Positions 9,282-18,513 of a stretch of DNA of 50,716 bases are shown here, piece by piece (the stretch's first letter is position 1; each line of letters begins with the position of its first letter). The notes under the pieces were generated by a model, which was given only the letters and a program-made list of their open reading frames with translations, was not told where the DNA came from and ran no database searches. The position numbers were made by a program, and so were the translations under genes. The DNA is from Psychromonas sp. MB-3u-54 (GTDB lineage Bacteria > Pseudomonadota > Gammaproteobacteria > Enterobacterales > Psychromonadaceae), in assembly GCF_002836415.1 (NCBI RefSeq), contig NZ_PJBP01000168.1, forward strand, positions 1-50,716. Reading direction: 5' to 3'.

Positions 9282-10757
9282 CTATGTTGCTTTGTTCTTT
9301 AGGCACCGCCCTCTAGGCTCATTGCCCTCATGAAGCACGACTTCTGAATGCAGAAACTGTGCAGCCTCCGCTGAATCCTTCACTTTAGTCGCGCTGCGCT
9401 GCAACATTTCTGATTCAAACTCAGTTAACACTCTTTTCCTTATTCCTGCTTTTCTCCATTGAGATAAGGGCCGGCATTCTTTTTTTATCTCTCGAGCCAG
9501 CGCCAGCGCATCGAGCAGAGCTTGATTCGCTCCCTGCCCTTTGAAGGGACTCATCGGGTGAGCCGCATCTCCAATCAGAGTCACTTTAGCACCGGTGGCC
9601 AACAATTCGGCCTCGAGCAGGGCGCGATCATAGACGGGATAACCCGAAATCTGATCTTCCCGCGTCGCCGCTAAAATCTGCGGAATAGGATAGTGCCACT
9701 GACATCGACGACAGGCCTCAATCTTAAGTGCTTGAGTTCCTCGAGCACTCAAAGCCTTAGCCTGTTTTTCTGACATTGGAAAGCTAAGCTGCCACATCAC
9801 CGAGTTTGACGCATAGGGCATCATATAGATCCGCTCATTGCCGTTGGCTGTTTGAAATACCGTAGCCGAGTCCAGCAAAGAACGATCAAAACCTTCGCAG
9901 TCTTCTATCGCCTCCAAAGGACAAATTCCCAAAATCACAATACAACCTAAATAACATAATGGGGAAGCCTCCTCACCAATCAACAACCTGCGCACCGAAC
10001 TGCGAATTCCATCCGCCCCCACCACAAGATCCGCTTTGGCGTGTTTGATCTGCCCATCTACTTGAAAGCTTAAATCCACACCTTCGCCTGCGCATTCTTT
10101 AAAATCAACCAACTGGTGCCCCCACTGCACCGCATCATGCCCCCCTAGCTGCCGAAGCAGCGCTAAGCGCAGCGACTGTCTGGCAATATGCACATTGGTG
10201 CGTTTCGGTGACGTTTGCGCATCAGGCTTCCCCCATTTTCTTATTCCCCATTCGCCGATCACTTTTCCTTCGGTAGTATGAACCACATGCCGGGTTGAAA
10301 CCACACCCGCTTCTAAGGAGACAATTCCCAATCCTTGAATAGCTCTACTCGCTTGCTGCAGAGTGAGCCCATAGCCCTGGGATCGTGTCTCGAAGCCGCT
10401 ATCACGTTCATAAAGCGTAAAAGGAATTCCGCGGTGCAGACAAGCAATGGCGAGAGCCACCCCGCCTATTCCGCCGCCAATAATAGCAAGGTGCGGGTAG
10501 TTTTCTTGATCAGCTAAGGGAGGCCGAGCTGAATGAATCAACCCCGACCCTTTGCAGTTCAAGCATGTATCGAGGTGACCCTTAGGACGAACAGGCGCCG
10601 TCCCTTCGCTGTTGTTTTTTTCAAATTGCTCCAGCTCTCTCTGGTAGCGCAATCTCACTTTCTTGCGCAACCCCTTACTTTTTTTGCCGCGTCCCTGACA
10701 TGCCGGACAAATAGTCCAGTTATGATCTTCATTTTTCACTTTTTCCATCCTTTCCAC
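9282..10757 (-). CDS. FAD-dependent monooxygenase with N-terminal DnaJ-like CxxCxGxG motifs
   Basis: The 491-residue product belongs to the PHBH-fold flavin monooxygenases. The FAD-binding GGGIGGVALAIACLHRG follows a short strand at about residue 92. A DG motif appears as VVGADGIRSSVRRLL, and the ribityl-binding GDAAHPMSPFKGQGANQAL is near the C-terminus. Upstream of this, residues 15-75 carry CPACQGRGKK and CLNCKGSG, the two halves of a DnaJ-like zinc-binding module that ordinary hydroxylases of this family lack. The GTG start at 10757 is kept because AAAGG sits about 5 bases upstream. An ATG at 10748 abuts its purine run and is less likely. The substrate is unknown. The gene is monocistronic. 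Confidence 0.88.
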   Translation of the reverse strand: MERMEKVKNEDHNWTICPACQGRGKKSKGLRKKVRLRYQRELEQFEKNNSEGTAPVRPKGHLDTCLNCKGSGLIHSARPPLADQENYPHLAIIGGGIGGVALAIACLHRGIPFTLYERDSGFETRSQGYGLTLQQASRAIQGLGIVSLEAGVVSTRHVVHTTEGKVIGEWGIRKWGKPDAQTSPKRTNVHIARQSLRLALLRQLGGHDAVQWGHQLVDFKECAGEGVDLSFQVDGQIKHAKADLVVGADGIRSSVRRLLIGEEASPLCYLGCIVILGICPLEAIEDCEGFDRSLLDSATVFQTANGNERIYMMPYASNSVMWQLSFPMSEKQAKALSARGTQALKIEACRRCQWHYPIPQILAATREDQISGYPVYDRALLEAELLATGAKVTLIGDAAHPMSPFKGQGANQALLDALALAREIKKECRPLSQWRKAGIRKRVLTEFESEMLQRSATKVKDSAEAAQFLHSEVVLHEGNEPRGRCLKNKAT

Positions 10758-10957
10758 TCAGCCTTTATTTAACCAGCTATCGCTTTTCCTTAAAGAGAAA
10801 AAACCTCAGCCGAGATGGCTGCCGTAAAGGCTGATAGTCAAGTTGTGATTATAACCTTCATTACTGTCTATAACCGTTTAACGCGAGAAAATTGATGGGA
10901 TCGACGCTACATAACTATTTAAAATAAATGAGTTGCCTAAAAGCACTAAATATTAAT

Positions 10958-11269
10958 TTATAAGCTAAACAAAAGATCGCTGCGAATAATATACTTCACA
11001 CCTTCACTAATTATTTGTGAACCATGCAAACAATGTAATGGATGAGTGCCATGCGGAAAACATAACACCACGCCAACAGCTGTACGAATACCTTTAATTT
11101 GAGCGTTATCAGGCCTTCTAGCTGGGCGTGTTGAATCACTTTTATCAACTAAAAATTGTGTTTCGCCACCCGTAAATTGATCACTAAAAAAAATCAAACA
11201 AGTGTACAAACTGTAACGGTCACCAAAAGCATCTGTGACTGATTTTTCATTAATTATTTTACCAAACAA
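10958..11269 (-). pseudogene. C-terminal fragment of a prolyl-4-hydroxylase-like 2OG-Fe(II) oxygenase
   Basis: About 100 codons match the second half of the P4H-type double-stranded beta-helix. YSLYTCLIFFSDQFTGGET is the strand with the GGET signature, HPLH supplies the distal iron-binding His, and GVKYIIRSDLLF supplies the 2-oxoglutarate-binding basic residue. The proximal HxD motif should lie just before this stretch and is absent. The frame has only a TTG start, and that TTG lies inside the ACAATTACG repeat cluster. The gene therefore seems truncated at its 5' end by the repeats, and the fragment is unlikely to be active. Confidence 0.75.
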
Positions 11270-11382
11270 TTACGTAACAATTACGGATTAAACAATTACG
11301 GATTAAAAAAACAATTACGGACATCCATAAACAATTACGGACATCCATAAACAATTACGAAAAACAATTACGGACATCCATT
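11264..11382. repeat. ACAATTACG repeat cluster
   Basis: Seven copies of ACAATTACG lie at 11266, 11277, 11292, 11311, 11331, 11351 and 11364. Three of them continue as GACATCCAT and two of those repeat with a strict 20-bp period. The cluster lies between the 3' side of the REP-associated transposase gene and the truncated oxygenase gene. Adjacency suggests these are the repeats served by that transposase. Confidence 0.85.
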
Positions 11383-11584
11383 AATTGATATGGCTATTAT
11401 TTAATACAAAGACTCATAAATATCAGCCCTGATAAGCAGCATTTAAGTCATTTATTAAGGTAGGGAGTAACATTTCATTGAAAAGCAGGTTAAATAATTA
11501 GATTAGCTAAATTTAACGTGTGTTAAAATACCTCAACGAACAAAGATACATAAGCTATCATAAAAATATTTTCAAATAAAAGGA

Positions 11585-12583
11585 TTAATGTAAAGATCGA
11601 TGCAGTACATTTTTCTTAGCAATCCAACATTTACCAGTATGTTCAGCGTAAGAGGCTAATTCTTCTAACGACCCCACCGCACCCTGATAATTTTTACCAA
11701 AACTACTCGCTAATTCACACCAGGCTTCATCATCAATCCCTAATACATCAAGTAATTGTGGTTGAGTGCCTGATATCACTCCACGCTTATCATCTCGTAA
11801 TACTCTGCTCGTCCAATCCAGTAATTCAAAATAATCAATCAGCGAAAAAGGGATTCCTTCGGATGTCTGCTGAGCCTTATCGCCCACAAAACCATACAAA
11901 GGTTTAATGGGCCTATTTTCGGGTGCCACTATCATGTGTTTACTTGCGTTGCCGTGAATGCGCTCATGGACTGAAGTGTATTCAGAGCACTCTATGCTAG
12001 AGGCCATTTTGGCGCGTATTGGATTCAAATCAACGTAAGCCATGCAGGTAAGCAACGCATTCTCATCTAATAAAGCCTGCGATTTAAAGCGCCCCTCCCA
12101 GAATCGACCGGCGCAATTATCTTCTTTGTTCGCTTTACGGGCTATAAATTCATTAATGCTGCGCATAAACCAAGAGATATCCATTAGCCTTTCTCGCCAT
12201 TTATTAATAACCGTTTTTACCATCAATAACTCCTCCTCGGATAACCCTGCTCCTGCTTGCCATCGGCTCACTAATGTTGGCATTGAATAAAGGTGACTCC
12301 AACGCAGACAAACTTCTTCATCGTTTAACTCACTGTTTTCTAATTCATTAACATGCAAAACCAGATGATAGTGATTAGACATAATGGCGTAAGCGCAGGT
12401 ATCAATAGTAAAAATGGAGGTTAAAAACTGGAGGCGTTCGACCATCCATTGTCTTCGATGCTCAAAGCTTTGCCCGCTGAATTTATCCTTGCCGCATAAA
12501 AAAGCACGCCGAACACAACGGGAAATACAATGATAGTAAGGCGTATCAACCAAGGAAACCTGTGTTGCACGAGATTGCGTCAT
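11585..12583 (-). CDS. REP-associated tyrosine transposase (RAYT, IS200-like Y1 fold)
   Basis: The 332-residue protein has the Y1-transposase HUH signature in AIMSNHYHLVLHV (about residues 66-78) and the family segment CMAYVDLNPIRAKM. It begins with the usual PYYHCISRCVRRAFLCG. RAYTs are single-copy, domesticated relatives of IS200 transposases that act on short palindromic repeats. AGGAG lies about 7 bases before the ATG at 12583. The 119-bp repeat cluster at 11264-11382, some 200 bases past its stop, is the likely partner. The coding frame looks intact. Confidence 0.9.
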   Translation of the reverse strand: MTQSRATQVSLVDTPYYHCISRCVRRAFLCGKDKFSGQSFEHRRQWMVERLQFLTSIFTIDTCAYAIMSNHYHLVLHVNELENSELNDEEVCLRWSHLYSMPTLVSRWQAGAGLSEEELLMVKTVINKWRERLMDISWFMRSINEFIARKANKEDNCAGRFWEGRFKSQALLDENALLTCMAYVDLNPIRAKMASSIECSEYTSVHERIHGNASKHMIVAPENRPIKPLYGFVGDKAQQTSEGIPFSLIDYFELLDWTSRVLRDDKRGVISGTQPQLLDVLGIDDEAWCELASSFGKNYQGAVGSLEELASYAEHTGKCWIAKKNVLHRSLH

Positions 12584-12678
12584 AATGAGCTCCTAATCAT
12601 TTAAAACAGTGCCTGAATAAAATATAGATGCGCATTAATATTTAGTCAATTAAATGGCTGTCCAGCTATTCGGTCCAG

Positions 12679-14424
12679 CTATTCGTACTTGGCTTTTGAA
12701 ATAAACTTAGTGAGTGATGCTTTATCATAGGTTGGTGAATCAGCCACTTTCTCAAATTCATACTTAACCATGGCAGTGATATGGCTGGCAGCCCTTCTGC
12801 ACACAGATACTGCATGCTGCCTTTCCACGTCTAGAATGTATTTTTCAGTAAAATACAGATACATAGTCAGTTCATCTTCTTTTTGAGCCCCCGCAAGCTT
12901 AAGTACATCTTCCAGATAAGGCTCATATTGATCCTGCAAGGCTGATTTTCGCGGCGCCCACTCATTTTTAAGGAGCGCACCTATTTTTTCGAATAGCGAC
13001 TCAGATAGTTCCTCATTTAGCTCCGGCAGCGGAATAGACTCAAGGTATTCGCTTAAAATGCCATCGACTCCCAGCCAAACGACAACATCTGAATTTACCA
13101 AATCAATCGCGCTAAAATTATCTTCAGATACCAGCTGATCAGCACTTTTCCAGGACTTCAGATTAACCACATAACCATTAAGTCTTTTACCGGGAGACGC
13201 GGCATTAAAATCAACACAAACCACCTTATCTCCAACACAATAAGGAGTGGCGGAATCAAGCGTATAATGACCAACAACAACAGGTACATCCTGTTCCTTA
13301 TTAAAGCTGGTATGCATAGACTGTACAGGCAGATCCGGAATACAATCTCCTTCGGCATTCGCCACAACAGCAAGATCTCTGAAGGTTTTAATATCTTCTT
13401 GCGCTTTCCACCAGCCTACTCGGATATTTTTTCGCTCAATCTGATTTTTATCTTTAAATGAAAAGCCTTCAGGCAGCGCTATTTCGGGCCCTTTTAACAA
13501 GGTTTCACAAAGCAGATATAACTCATGTTCAGGGTCAAATGCATCATACCAATACTCTGTTTTCAGACTGTTATCATCATTCAGATAGGGACGGATTTTA
13601 TCGATAGATTTCTGATGCCAGCAAGCATGAATCACGCGCACATCGGCAAAATCCATGAACAAAGGCAAGGTTTTAAACCACTCAATCCATTTATGATATT
13701 GTCTGGAATCTTCACCCACTTGTTCAAGAAATAATTGATGCTGCCTACGGTTGCCCGATTTGTTTCTATCCCGACAATAACTGCCGTCTGGCTTTTTAAG
13801 ACTCCAGCCAATAGCGTTAAACTCGTGGTTACCCAATACGCAATAAGCCAGTCTTTTATCAAGCAGATCTTTAATATGATTTAGCAGTGAAAGGTGGTCA
13901 CCTCCCCAGTCAGGTTTATTGTCAATAAGATCACCCAAAAATACCAACCTGCCGTAGGAGAAAGCATTCTCAGGCTCTGATTCAATATAACCACAATGCT
14001 CTAAAAGATCGGTAAGCTTTTCGTATTGAGCGTGGATATCACCGATAAAAAACAGATCTTCTACATTTCTTGGTAGCTTAAATTGCTTAAAATCCAAAAC
14101 CTTGCTTAGATCAGTTAAACGCTGCTCAATAAGAGGCAAGCCTTTTCTTATCCACCATTGTGTACTAACGCAGATGCCGGACATTCCCCCTCTATCAAAT
14201 GCCTTTATATGTACGTCATCTAAACGACCGGATAAATCTACACCAAACTCTTCAAGGTCTTTACGTATCTCAAGCAGCAGTTGTTCACCCGTTGATTCAT
14301 CGCTAGCACTGGTCAGTTTATCCTTTAACCAATCCCATAACATAGGATCACCTCGAAGCCCCATTTTCTCTGGCTTTTTAAAGACACGATCTAAGTATTT
14401 ACATGGAATAGTTGTTTTATTCAT
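12679..14424 (-). CDS. Calcineurin-like metallophosphoesterase
   Basis: The 581-residue product carries the full set of metallophosphoesterase metal-binding motifs: FIGDIHAQYEKL (about residue 127), FLGDLIDNKPDWGGD, VLGNHEFNAIGW, HACWHQKS and VGHYTLD. A family-unrelated stretch of about 120 residues precedes it, starting near MGLRGDPMLWDWLKD. After about residue 430 comes a helical C-terminal region with no recognised domain. The family dephosphorylates proteins, nucleotides or dinucleoside polyphosphates, and the substrate here is unknown. The ATG at 14424 has AGAGG 6 bases upstream. It is not in an operon and lies just outside the island between a RAYT gene and an IS66 remnant. Confidence 0.85.
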   Translation of the reverse strand: MNKTTIPCKYLDRVFKKPEKMGLRGDPMLWDWLKDKLTSASDESTGEQLLLEIRKDLEEFGVDLSGRLDDVHIKAFDRGGMSGICVSTQWWIRKGLPLIEQRLTDLSKVLDFKQFKLPRNVEDLFFIGDIHAQYEKLTDLLEHCGYIESEPENAFSYGRLVFLGDLIDNKPDWGGDHLSLLNHIKDLLDKRLAYCVLGNHEFNAIGWSLKKPDGSYCRDRNKSGNRRQHQLFLEQVGEDSRQYHKWIEWFKTLPLFMDFADVRVIHACWHQKSIDKIRPYLNDDNSLKTEYWYDAFDPEHELYLLCETLLKGPEIALPEGFSFKDKNQIERKNIRVGWWKAQEDIKTFRDLAVVANAEGDCIPDLPVQSMHTSFNKEQDVPVVVGHYTLDSATPYCVGDKVVCVDFNAASPGKRLNGYVVNLKSWKSADQLVSEDNFSAIDLVNSDVVVWLGVDGILSEYLESIPLPELNEELSESLFEKIGALLKNEWAPRKSALQDQYEPYLEDVLKLAGAQKEDELTMYLYFTEKYILDVERQHAVSVCRRAASHITAMVKYEFEKVADSPTYDKASLTKFISKAKYE

Positions 14425-14599
14425 AGAAGCCTCTTAAAGGGAAACAATTAAAAGCACCGCAGCCATTGCCGCATTTGCTGCTTAATCGGGAAATATAAAG
14501 ATAAACATAAAGAGAAACAGTTGAATGACCAGCGCACAGACGATGTTTTTTTTATTTCTATTTGATAGTTATAATATATGCCTATTTTCACTACATGCA

Positions 14600-14912
14600 A
14601 TCACTGCGTAGATCATTCTGTCGATTTTGCAAGCCGAGATTTAGGTTAAGAATTAAATGGTTAGAAAGGCCCGCCAAACATAAAGATAAGCTGCTACTGG
14701 TATTAAAACGATCGAACGTCCCTTTGCACAACAACGGAAGTGAAAGTGATATAAGAGATTATGTAAAACGCAACATGAGCGGTGGAAGACGCAGTAATTT
14801 GGGGAGAATATCGCGATATATTATTAGCTCGAAGACAAAATGCCGAAAATTAAAGTTCTCATTTTGGGATTATCTGCATGATCGTCATCACCATTCACAA
14901 GTATTCCCATGA
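14600..14912 (+). pseudogene. IS66-family transposase C-terminal remnant
   Basis: The frame contains VPLHNNGSESDIRDYVKR followed by SGGRRSNLGR, matching the C-terminal catalytic end of IS66-type DDE transposases, and then CRKLKFSFWDYLHDR, also typical of that tail. Everything N-terminal to about residue 45 is unrelated, and the segment between the two matches is degraded. This is a dead fragment with no terminal inverted repeats noticed. Confidence 0.8.
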
Positions 14913-15258
14913 TTAGCAACAATAGTTAATAGCAAAAAAACTAAAAAGGAAATAATCCTTACTGGTTAAAATTTTTCCTTCGAAATCATTAATCTCTACA
15001 TTAATTCTTTTGCTATAAATTACAATTATCAGAATAGGGATCTTCCACCGTTAATGAAAGTTATCATATTTTTTGATCTGTTTTTTATTGCTAATGCAGT
15101 GGATGCCATTTCATAACTCTCTATCACGGCTCAAGGTGGGGTAACAATGCGATATATAGCATAAAAAAATAACCACGTAGCTAGTGATACCCCACTTAAA
15201 ACCTAATAAACACTGCAACTTTATGAGCTTTAATGAAACAATATGAACTAACCAAAAC
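14913..15258. other. Intergenic sequence left of the island
   Basis: About 345 AT-rich bases with no gene. It contains one GATACCCC octamer at 15186-15193 like those just inside both island ends. No other structure was seen. It probably represents the ancestral region downstream of groEL. Confidence 0.4.
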
Positions 15259-15292
15259 AAAAAAAGCCCGTAAAGCATGGCTTTACGGGCTT
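15259..15292 (-). terminator. Ancestral groEL terminator, now separated from groEL by the island
   Basis: On the minus strand AAGCCCGTAAAGC and GCTTTACGGGCTT form a 13-bp perfect stem around CAT, followed by a long T run. It lies 42 bp beyond the 18-bp groEL tail copy at 15334. It resembles the terminator behind intact groEL but differs in the loop and inner stem. Confidence 0.88.
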
Positions 15293-15333
15293 AATGAAAC
15301 GTGATGAGTTCCTATGAAATAATCAAAGGATGT

Positions 15334-15351
15334 TTACATCATACCGCCCAT
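15334..15351. other. Putative attL: copy of the last 18 bases of groEL
   Basis: TTACATCATACCGCCCAT is identical to the final 18 bases of groEL (five codons plus the stop, read on the minus strand) at 34366-34383. Sequence on either side is unrelated to the groEL coding region. With the terminators behind both copies, it marks the left end of the integrated element. Confidence 0.82.
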
Positions 15352-15561
15352 GTGAATAATAAGACATTGATATTTAATGTTATAATTAAACTGTAAAATC
15401 AAGATACCCCGCCTTATACCCCTGAGTGTTCTCAGTAGTGCATAAAAAAATCTAAGATGTACACACCTCTAAGCAGGTTGGAAGCAAAAGGCAAGACGCG
15501 AGCCTAGTGACAATAGCAGTCTTGTCAGCTTTATTATGTTCAGCAACACTTGGTAAGTACT

Positions 15562-15956
15562 AGGGGCTGTTGATAGTTATGGTTTACCGATTGAATTCAT
15601 CATTACAGGTGGAGAAGTGCATGACAGCAAAGCAGCTAATGAGTTGATTGAGCTCTTGCCTCAAAGTGATTTTTTCGTAGCCGACAAAGGTTATGATAGC
15701 GAAGCAATTAGAGAAAAAATACAAGAGCGGAACTCAATACCAGTGATCCCAAGAAAGAAAAATTCACTTCTGGGTAATGCAGATATAGATTGATGCCTTT
15801 ACAAATATCGGCATTTAGTTGAAAACGCTTTTGCTCGATTAAAGCATTTTCGTGCGATTGCTACAAGATTCGACAAATTGAAAATCCACTTTGAAAGCAT
15901 GCTTGCCCTCGCATGCTCAATGATTTGGCTGCCAATGTGAAAGATCAACAACCCCT
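15562..15956 (+). pseudogene. IS5-family transposase remnant
   Basis: From 15563 the frame reads like the C-terminal half of an IS5-type DDE transposase: AVDSYGLPIEFIITGGEVHD, then VADKGYDSEAIREK with the second catalytic Asp, and HLVENAFARLKHFRAIATR. A TGA at 15791-15793 interrupts it where a Trp codon is expected, and the frame ends at 15940. Short near-inverted sequences border it: AGGGGCTGTTGA at 15562-15573 and TCAACAACCCCT at 15945-15956. The N-terminal half is missing. Confidence 0.83.
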
Positions 15957-15981
15957 AATAGTTAGATAATTTTCGTACATA

Positions 15982-16012
15982 AAACTTCCTTTAAAGATAA
16001 AAAGGAAGTTTC
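15982..16012 (-). terminator. Probable terminator of the dynamin operon
   Basis: AAACTTCCTTT and AAAGGAAGTTT form an A/T-rich stem around a short loop, with TTTT following on the minus strand. It is about 190 bases past the last gene of the minus-strand operon and no other hairpin intervenes. Confidence 0.5.
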
Positions 16013-16203
16013 GTGAATTGTGGGATAGAGCGTTAGATTAGATTTATCTATCACTTATATTTCGCTGATAAAGGCAGTTTAGCTATAATTTCATGTAAAT
16101 ATTTAAATTCACCCGCAGATTGTAGCACTATTGGCCCGACGGTTTAAGCTGTAAATACTTATATTGATGACTCACAACTCTTGTTAAATAATATTTTATA
16201 AGC

Positions 16204-17703
16204 CTAACCAGAACTGATATTTTGATACTCATAGTCATCATATCGAGCCTGAAGTATCGATAAAGAAAAAAGTGTCATCATACGTTTTTCTATATCACTT
16301 TCACGATCTAAACTTTGTGACATTGAAACTAATGATGCAAAGCTATTTTGCAAAGATATTTGAGCTTTAATATGTTGTCGAGATAACCTGGAATAAAAAT
16401 AGCTTTTTATATCATCAATATTTTCAGGGGTTAATTCATTAATCGCCTTCTCTGTTGCATAAAAAAATTCACTAACTGGTTCCATAGTTTGTTTAAAATT
16501 AGTAAGCCAGTATTGCCCCCACCAATCAAGCAGTGGATGTGTTTCAGGTAGTAATCCAGGGCTCCACAAATAAATATCTATAACATTAGTATCTAATTGT
16601 TTTAACCATTTATTTCTAACTTTTTTACGGATCTCACTAATGTTCAGCCCTATCAGGAGGTATTTATTAATACTTGGGATAAAATCATCGCCTTGGCGTG
16701 CTAGATCCAATAGCTGATTAGACTTGCTCAATATATCTTGCATTACAGATAATCTAGGAATAATATCCCAATCATTTGGGGCCAGTTTAATTACTTTACT
16801 CCATGAACTATCATTAGATATATTTTGTTGTAAAGGCCCTAAAAGGGCATGCCAAAAACTGGAACGAAAATGATTTAACTCCTTAGAGGAAACATCAGCA
16901 AAATCAATACATAACACATCCATTTCCAACTCATCAGAACAGTTACCTAACTCCTCCCACAAACGACTTACCAAATTACGAACTCGCTTTTCAAATATAG
17001 CGATCTCAAGTGTTGGACAACTAGTCACAATAAATAATAATTTAGCTTTTTCTAGAAAATCCGCCTCTGCTAAAGCATCTAAAAATTCACGTAGGTGCTC
17101 TGCGTTGTTTGCACCATCGATACGCGATGCTTGTGAAACATAAATCAATGCTAGGTTATGAAAACCTGCCATAATTGATGCCGCATCCCGCTCTGCTAAA
17201 TCATCATCTCCAGAGTTCCATCCAGGTGTGTCTATTAAAAAAAGACGCTTAGGCTTATTATCGTCACTGTAGCCATCGCCATTTTGTAAAATCAACCGAG
17301 GTTCGTTAATGGCTAGGCGTAAACGGTAATTAGCCGTGTCATAATCAATGACACTTTGCCGATCAGGAAAGCTAGAGAGTGTTTTAGTTATTTGAACGGG
17401 GCTATAGTCTTCAGCTTTCTCAATAAGTGTTAACTTAGGGGTTTCTGCGTAGGTTATTTCTAGCGGCAGCCTTGTTTGTCTCTCTAGAGAACTGATAGGA
17501 AACAATGGTTCAGGTATTAACTCACCAAATAATTCTCGCAAAAAACGAGTTTTACCTGCGGAAAACTCCCCAACAACACGAGCCGTTAGCAGCCCATCTG
17601 TCAATTTGTTAGTCGATTGAGCATTTCCGATAATCGATTGCAGACATCGATTAAGTTTATCTGAACAAGGTAGATTCTCAAAATCAAATTTATTTACCGT
17701 CAT
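16204..17703 (-). CDS. Dynamin-like GTPase, third of the operon
   Basis: The 499-residue protein has a dynamin/TRAFAC-type GTPase core: P-loop GEFSAGKTRF at about residues 45-54 and switch II FLIDTPGWN at about 155-163. The expected G4 position reads FIVTSCPTLE rather than N/TKxD, so base recognition is altered or lost. About 250 mostly helical residues follow. It is the shortest of the three GTPases. Its start overlaps the end of the preceding gene by 14 bp, implying translational coupling. A membrane-remodelling or GTPase-switch role is inferred from family only. The frame is intact. Confidence 0.82.
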   Translation of the reverse strand: MTVNKFDFENLPCSDKLNRCLQSIIGNAQSTNKLTDGLLTARVVGEFSAGKTRFLRELFGELIPEPLFPISSLERQTRLPLEITYAETPKLTLIEKAEDYSPVQITKTLSSFPDRQSVIDYDTANYRLRLAINEPRLILQNGDGYSDDNKPKRLFLIDTPGWNSGDDDLAERDAASIMAGFHNLALIYVSQASRIDGANNAEHLREFLDALAEADFLEKAKLLFIVTSCPTLEIAIFEKRVRNLVSRLWEELGNCSDELEMDVLCIDFADVSSKELNHFRSSFWHALLGPLQQNISNDSSWSKVIKLAPNDWDIIPRLSVMQDILSKSNQLLDLARQGDDFIPSINKYLLIGLNISEIRKKVRNKWLKQLDTNVIDIYLWSPGLLPETHPLLDWWGQYWLTNFKQTMEPVSEFFYATEKAINELTPENIDDIKSYFYSRLSRQHIKAQISLQNSFASLVSMSQSLDRESDIEKRMMTLFSLSILQARYDDYEYQNISSG

Positions 17704-18433
17704 ATTTTATATCCGATAACACATCTAATAGTTGATGTGCGTTCCACACAATACGTTCAGTAGCTACATGCCACCCATTATTTTTCATGGCTATTAACAT
17801 CTTTTCATTTAAACAATTAGACAAAAATAAAAAAAACTCTTTTCTAATAGCCTCTTGTGCGAACTCCCCTTGCCGCCATTCATCTCCAGCCTGAACCAAA
17901 GCGATCAAAGATGATAGTCCGTCCTTACATGTTTGGTATGCGTTATTATTTTTTGATAACAATAGCGGTAATAATAATAAATGATGATTTTTCTCACCCC
18001 ACTTTGCAGGACAGCTTATCAAATCATCAACTTGTACCGCATTAACAGTTTCAACAACTAACTCAATAGCTTGCTGAGCTAGACATTGTGATGAGCTAAA
18101 ACCTATTCTTTGAACTACGTCCCAAAAAATGGGTTGAGCGCGAAGCAAGTTTTTCCTATAACAAGGAGAATTCTCATCAATCGCATCATCTAAAATTCGG
18201 GCATACAGATGAATACGAGCACAACACTTAAGTATATCTAATGTGTCATTAGATATACTTTTGGGGTCGAGCCAAGGTTCCCCAAATATAATCAGAAACT
18301 CTGGAGCATTTTCAGCAACCGCCATAAGTCGATCGTAAGCATGCTGTTCTTCGGGATCTGAACTTGCTACGTGAATAGCTTCAATATCCTTCTTAAGAGT
18401 TTGTTGTAATTCCAAGACAAGTTCATCAAACAT
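17690..18433 (-). CDS. All-helical protein with an isoprenoid-synthase-like DDxxD motif
   Basis: The 247-residue product is predicted all-alpha. It contains ARIHLYARILDDAIDEN, with DDAID at residues 82-86 in the setting of the first Asp-rich motif of class I isoprenoid synthases. An Arg follows a few residues later, as in polyprenyl synthases. A second acidic helix, QAGDEWRQGEFAQE (about 181-194), could be the second metal site, although the spacing of about 100 residues is shorter than in typical prenyl or terpene synthases. It overlaps the third GTPase gene by 14 bp and follows the LOTUS gene by 80 bp. Whether it is an enzyme, a lipid binder or only a structural look-alike is open. Confidence 0.6.
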   Translation of the reverse strand: MFDELVLELQQTLKKDIEAIHVASSDPEEQHAYDRLMAVAENAPEFLIIFGEPWLDPKSISNDTLDILKCCARIHLYARILDDAIDENSPCYRKNLLRAQPIFWDVVQRIGFSSSQCLAQQAIELVVETVNAVQVDDLISCPAKWGEKNHHLLLLPLLLSKNNNAYQTCKDGLSSLIALVQAGDEWRQGEFAQEAIRKEFFLFLSNCLNEKMLIAMKNNGWHVATERIVWNAHQLLDVLSDIKYDGK

Positions 18434-18513
18434 TTTTTATTTGAGTATCCCAACCCTTAAAAAGGGTGATATGTAAGTGTTTTGATATTGCAAAGTATAA
18501 AAATTTAAAAAAC

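Noticed and set aside
11264-11382. CRISPR array
   Set aside because: Repeats are about 9-19 bp and almost contiguous, without regular unique spacers, and no cas gene is near.
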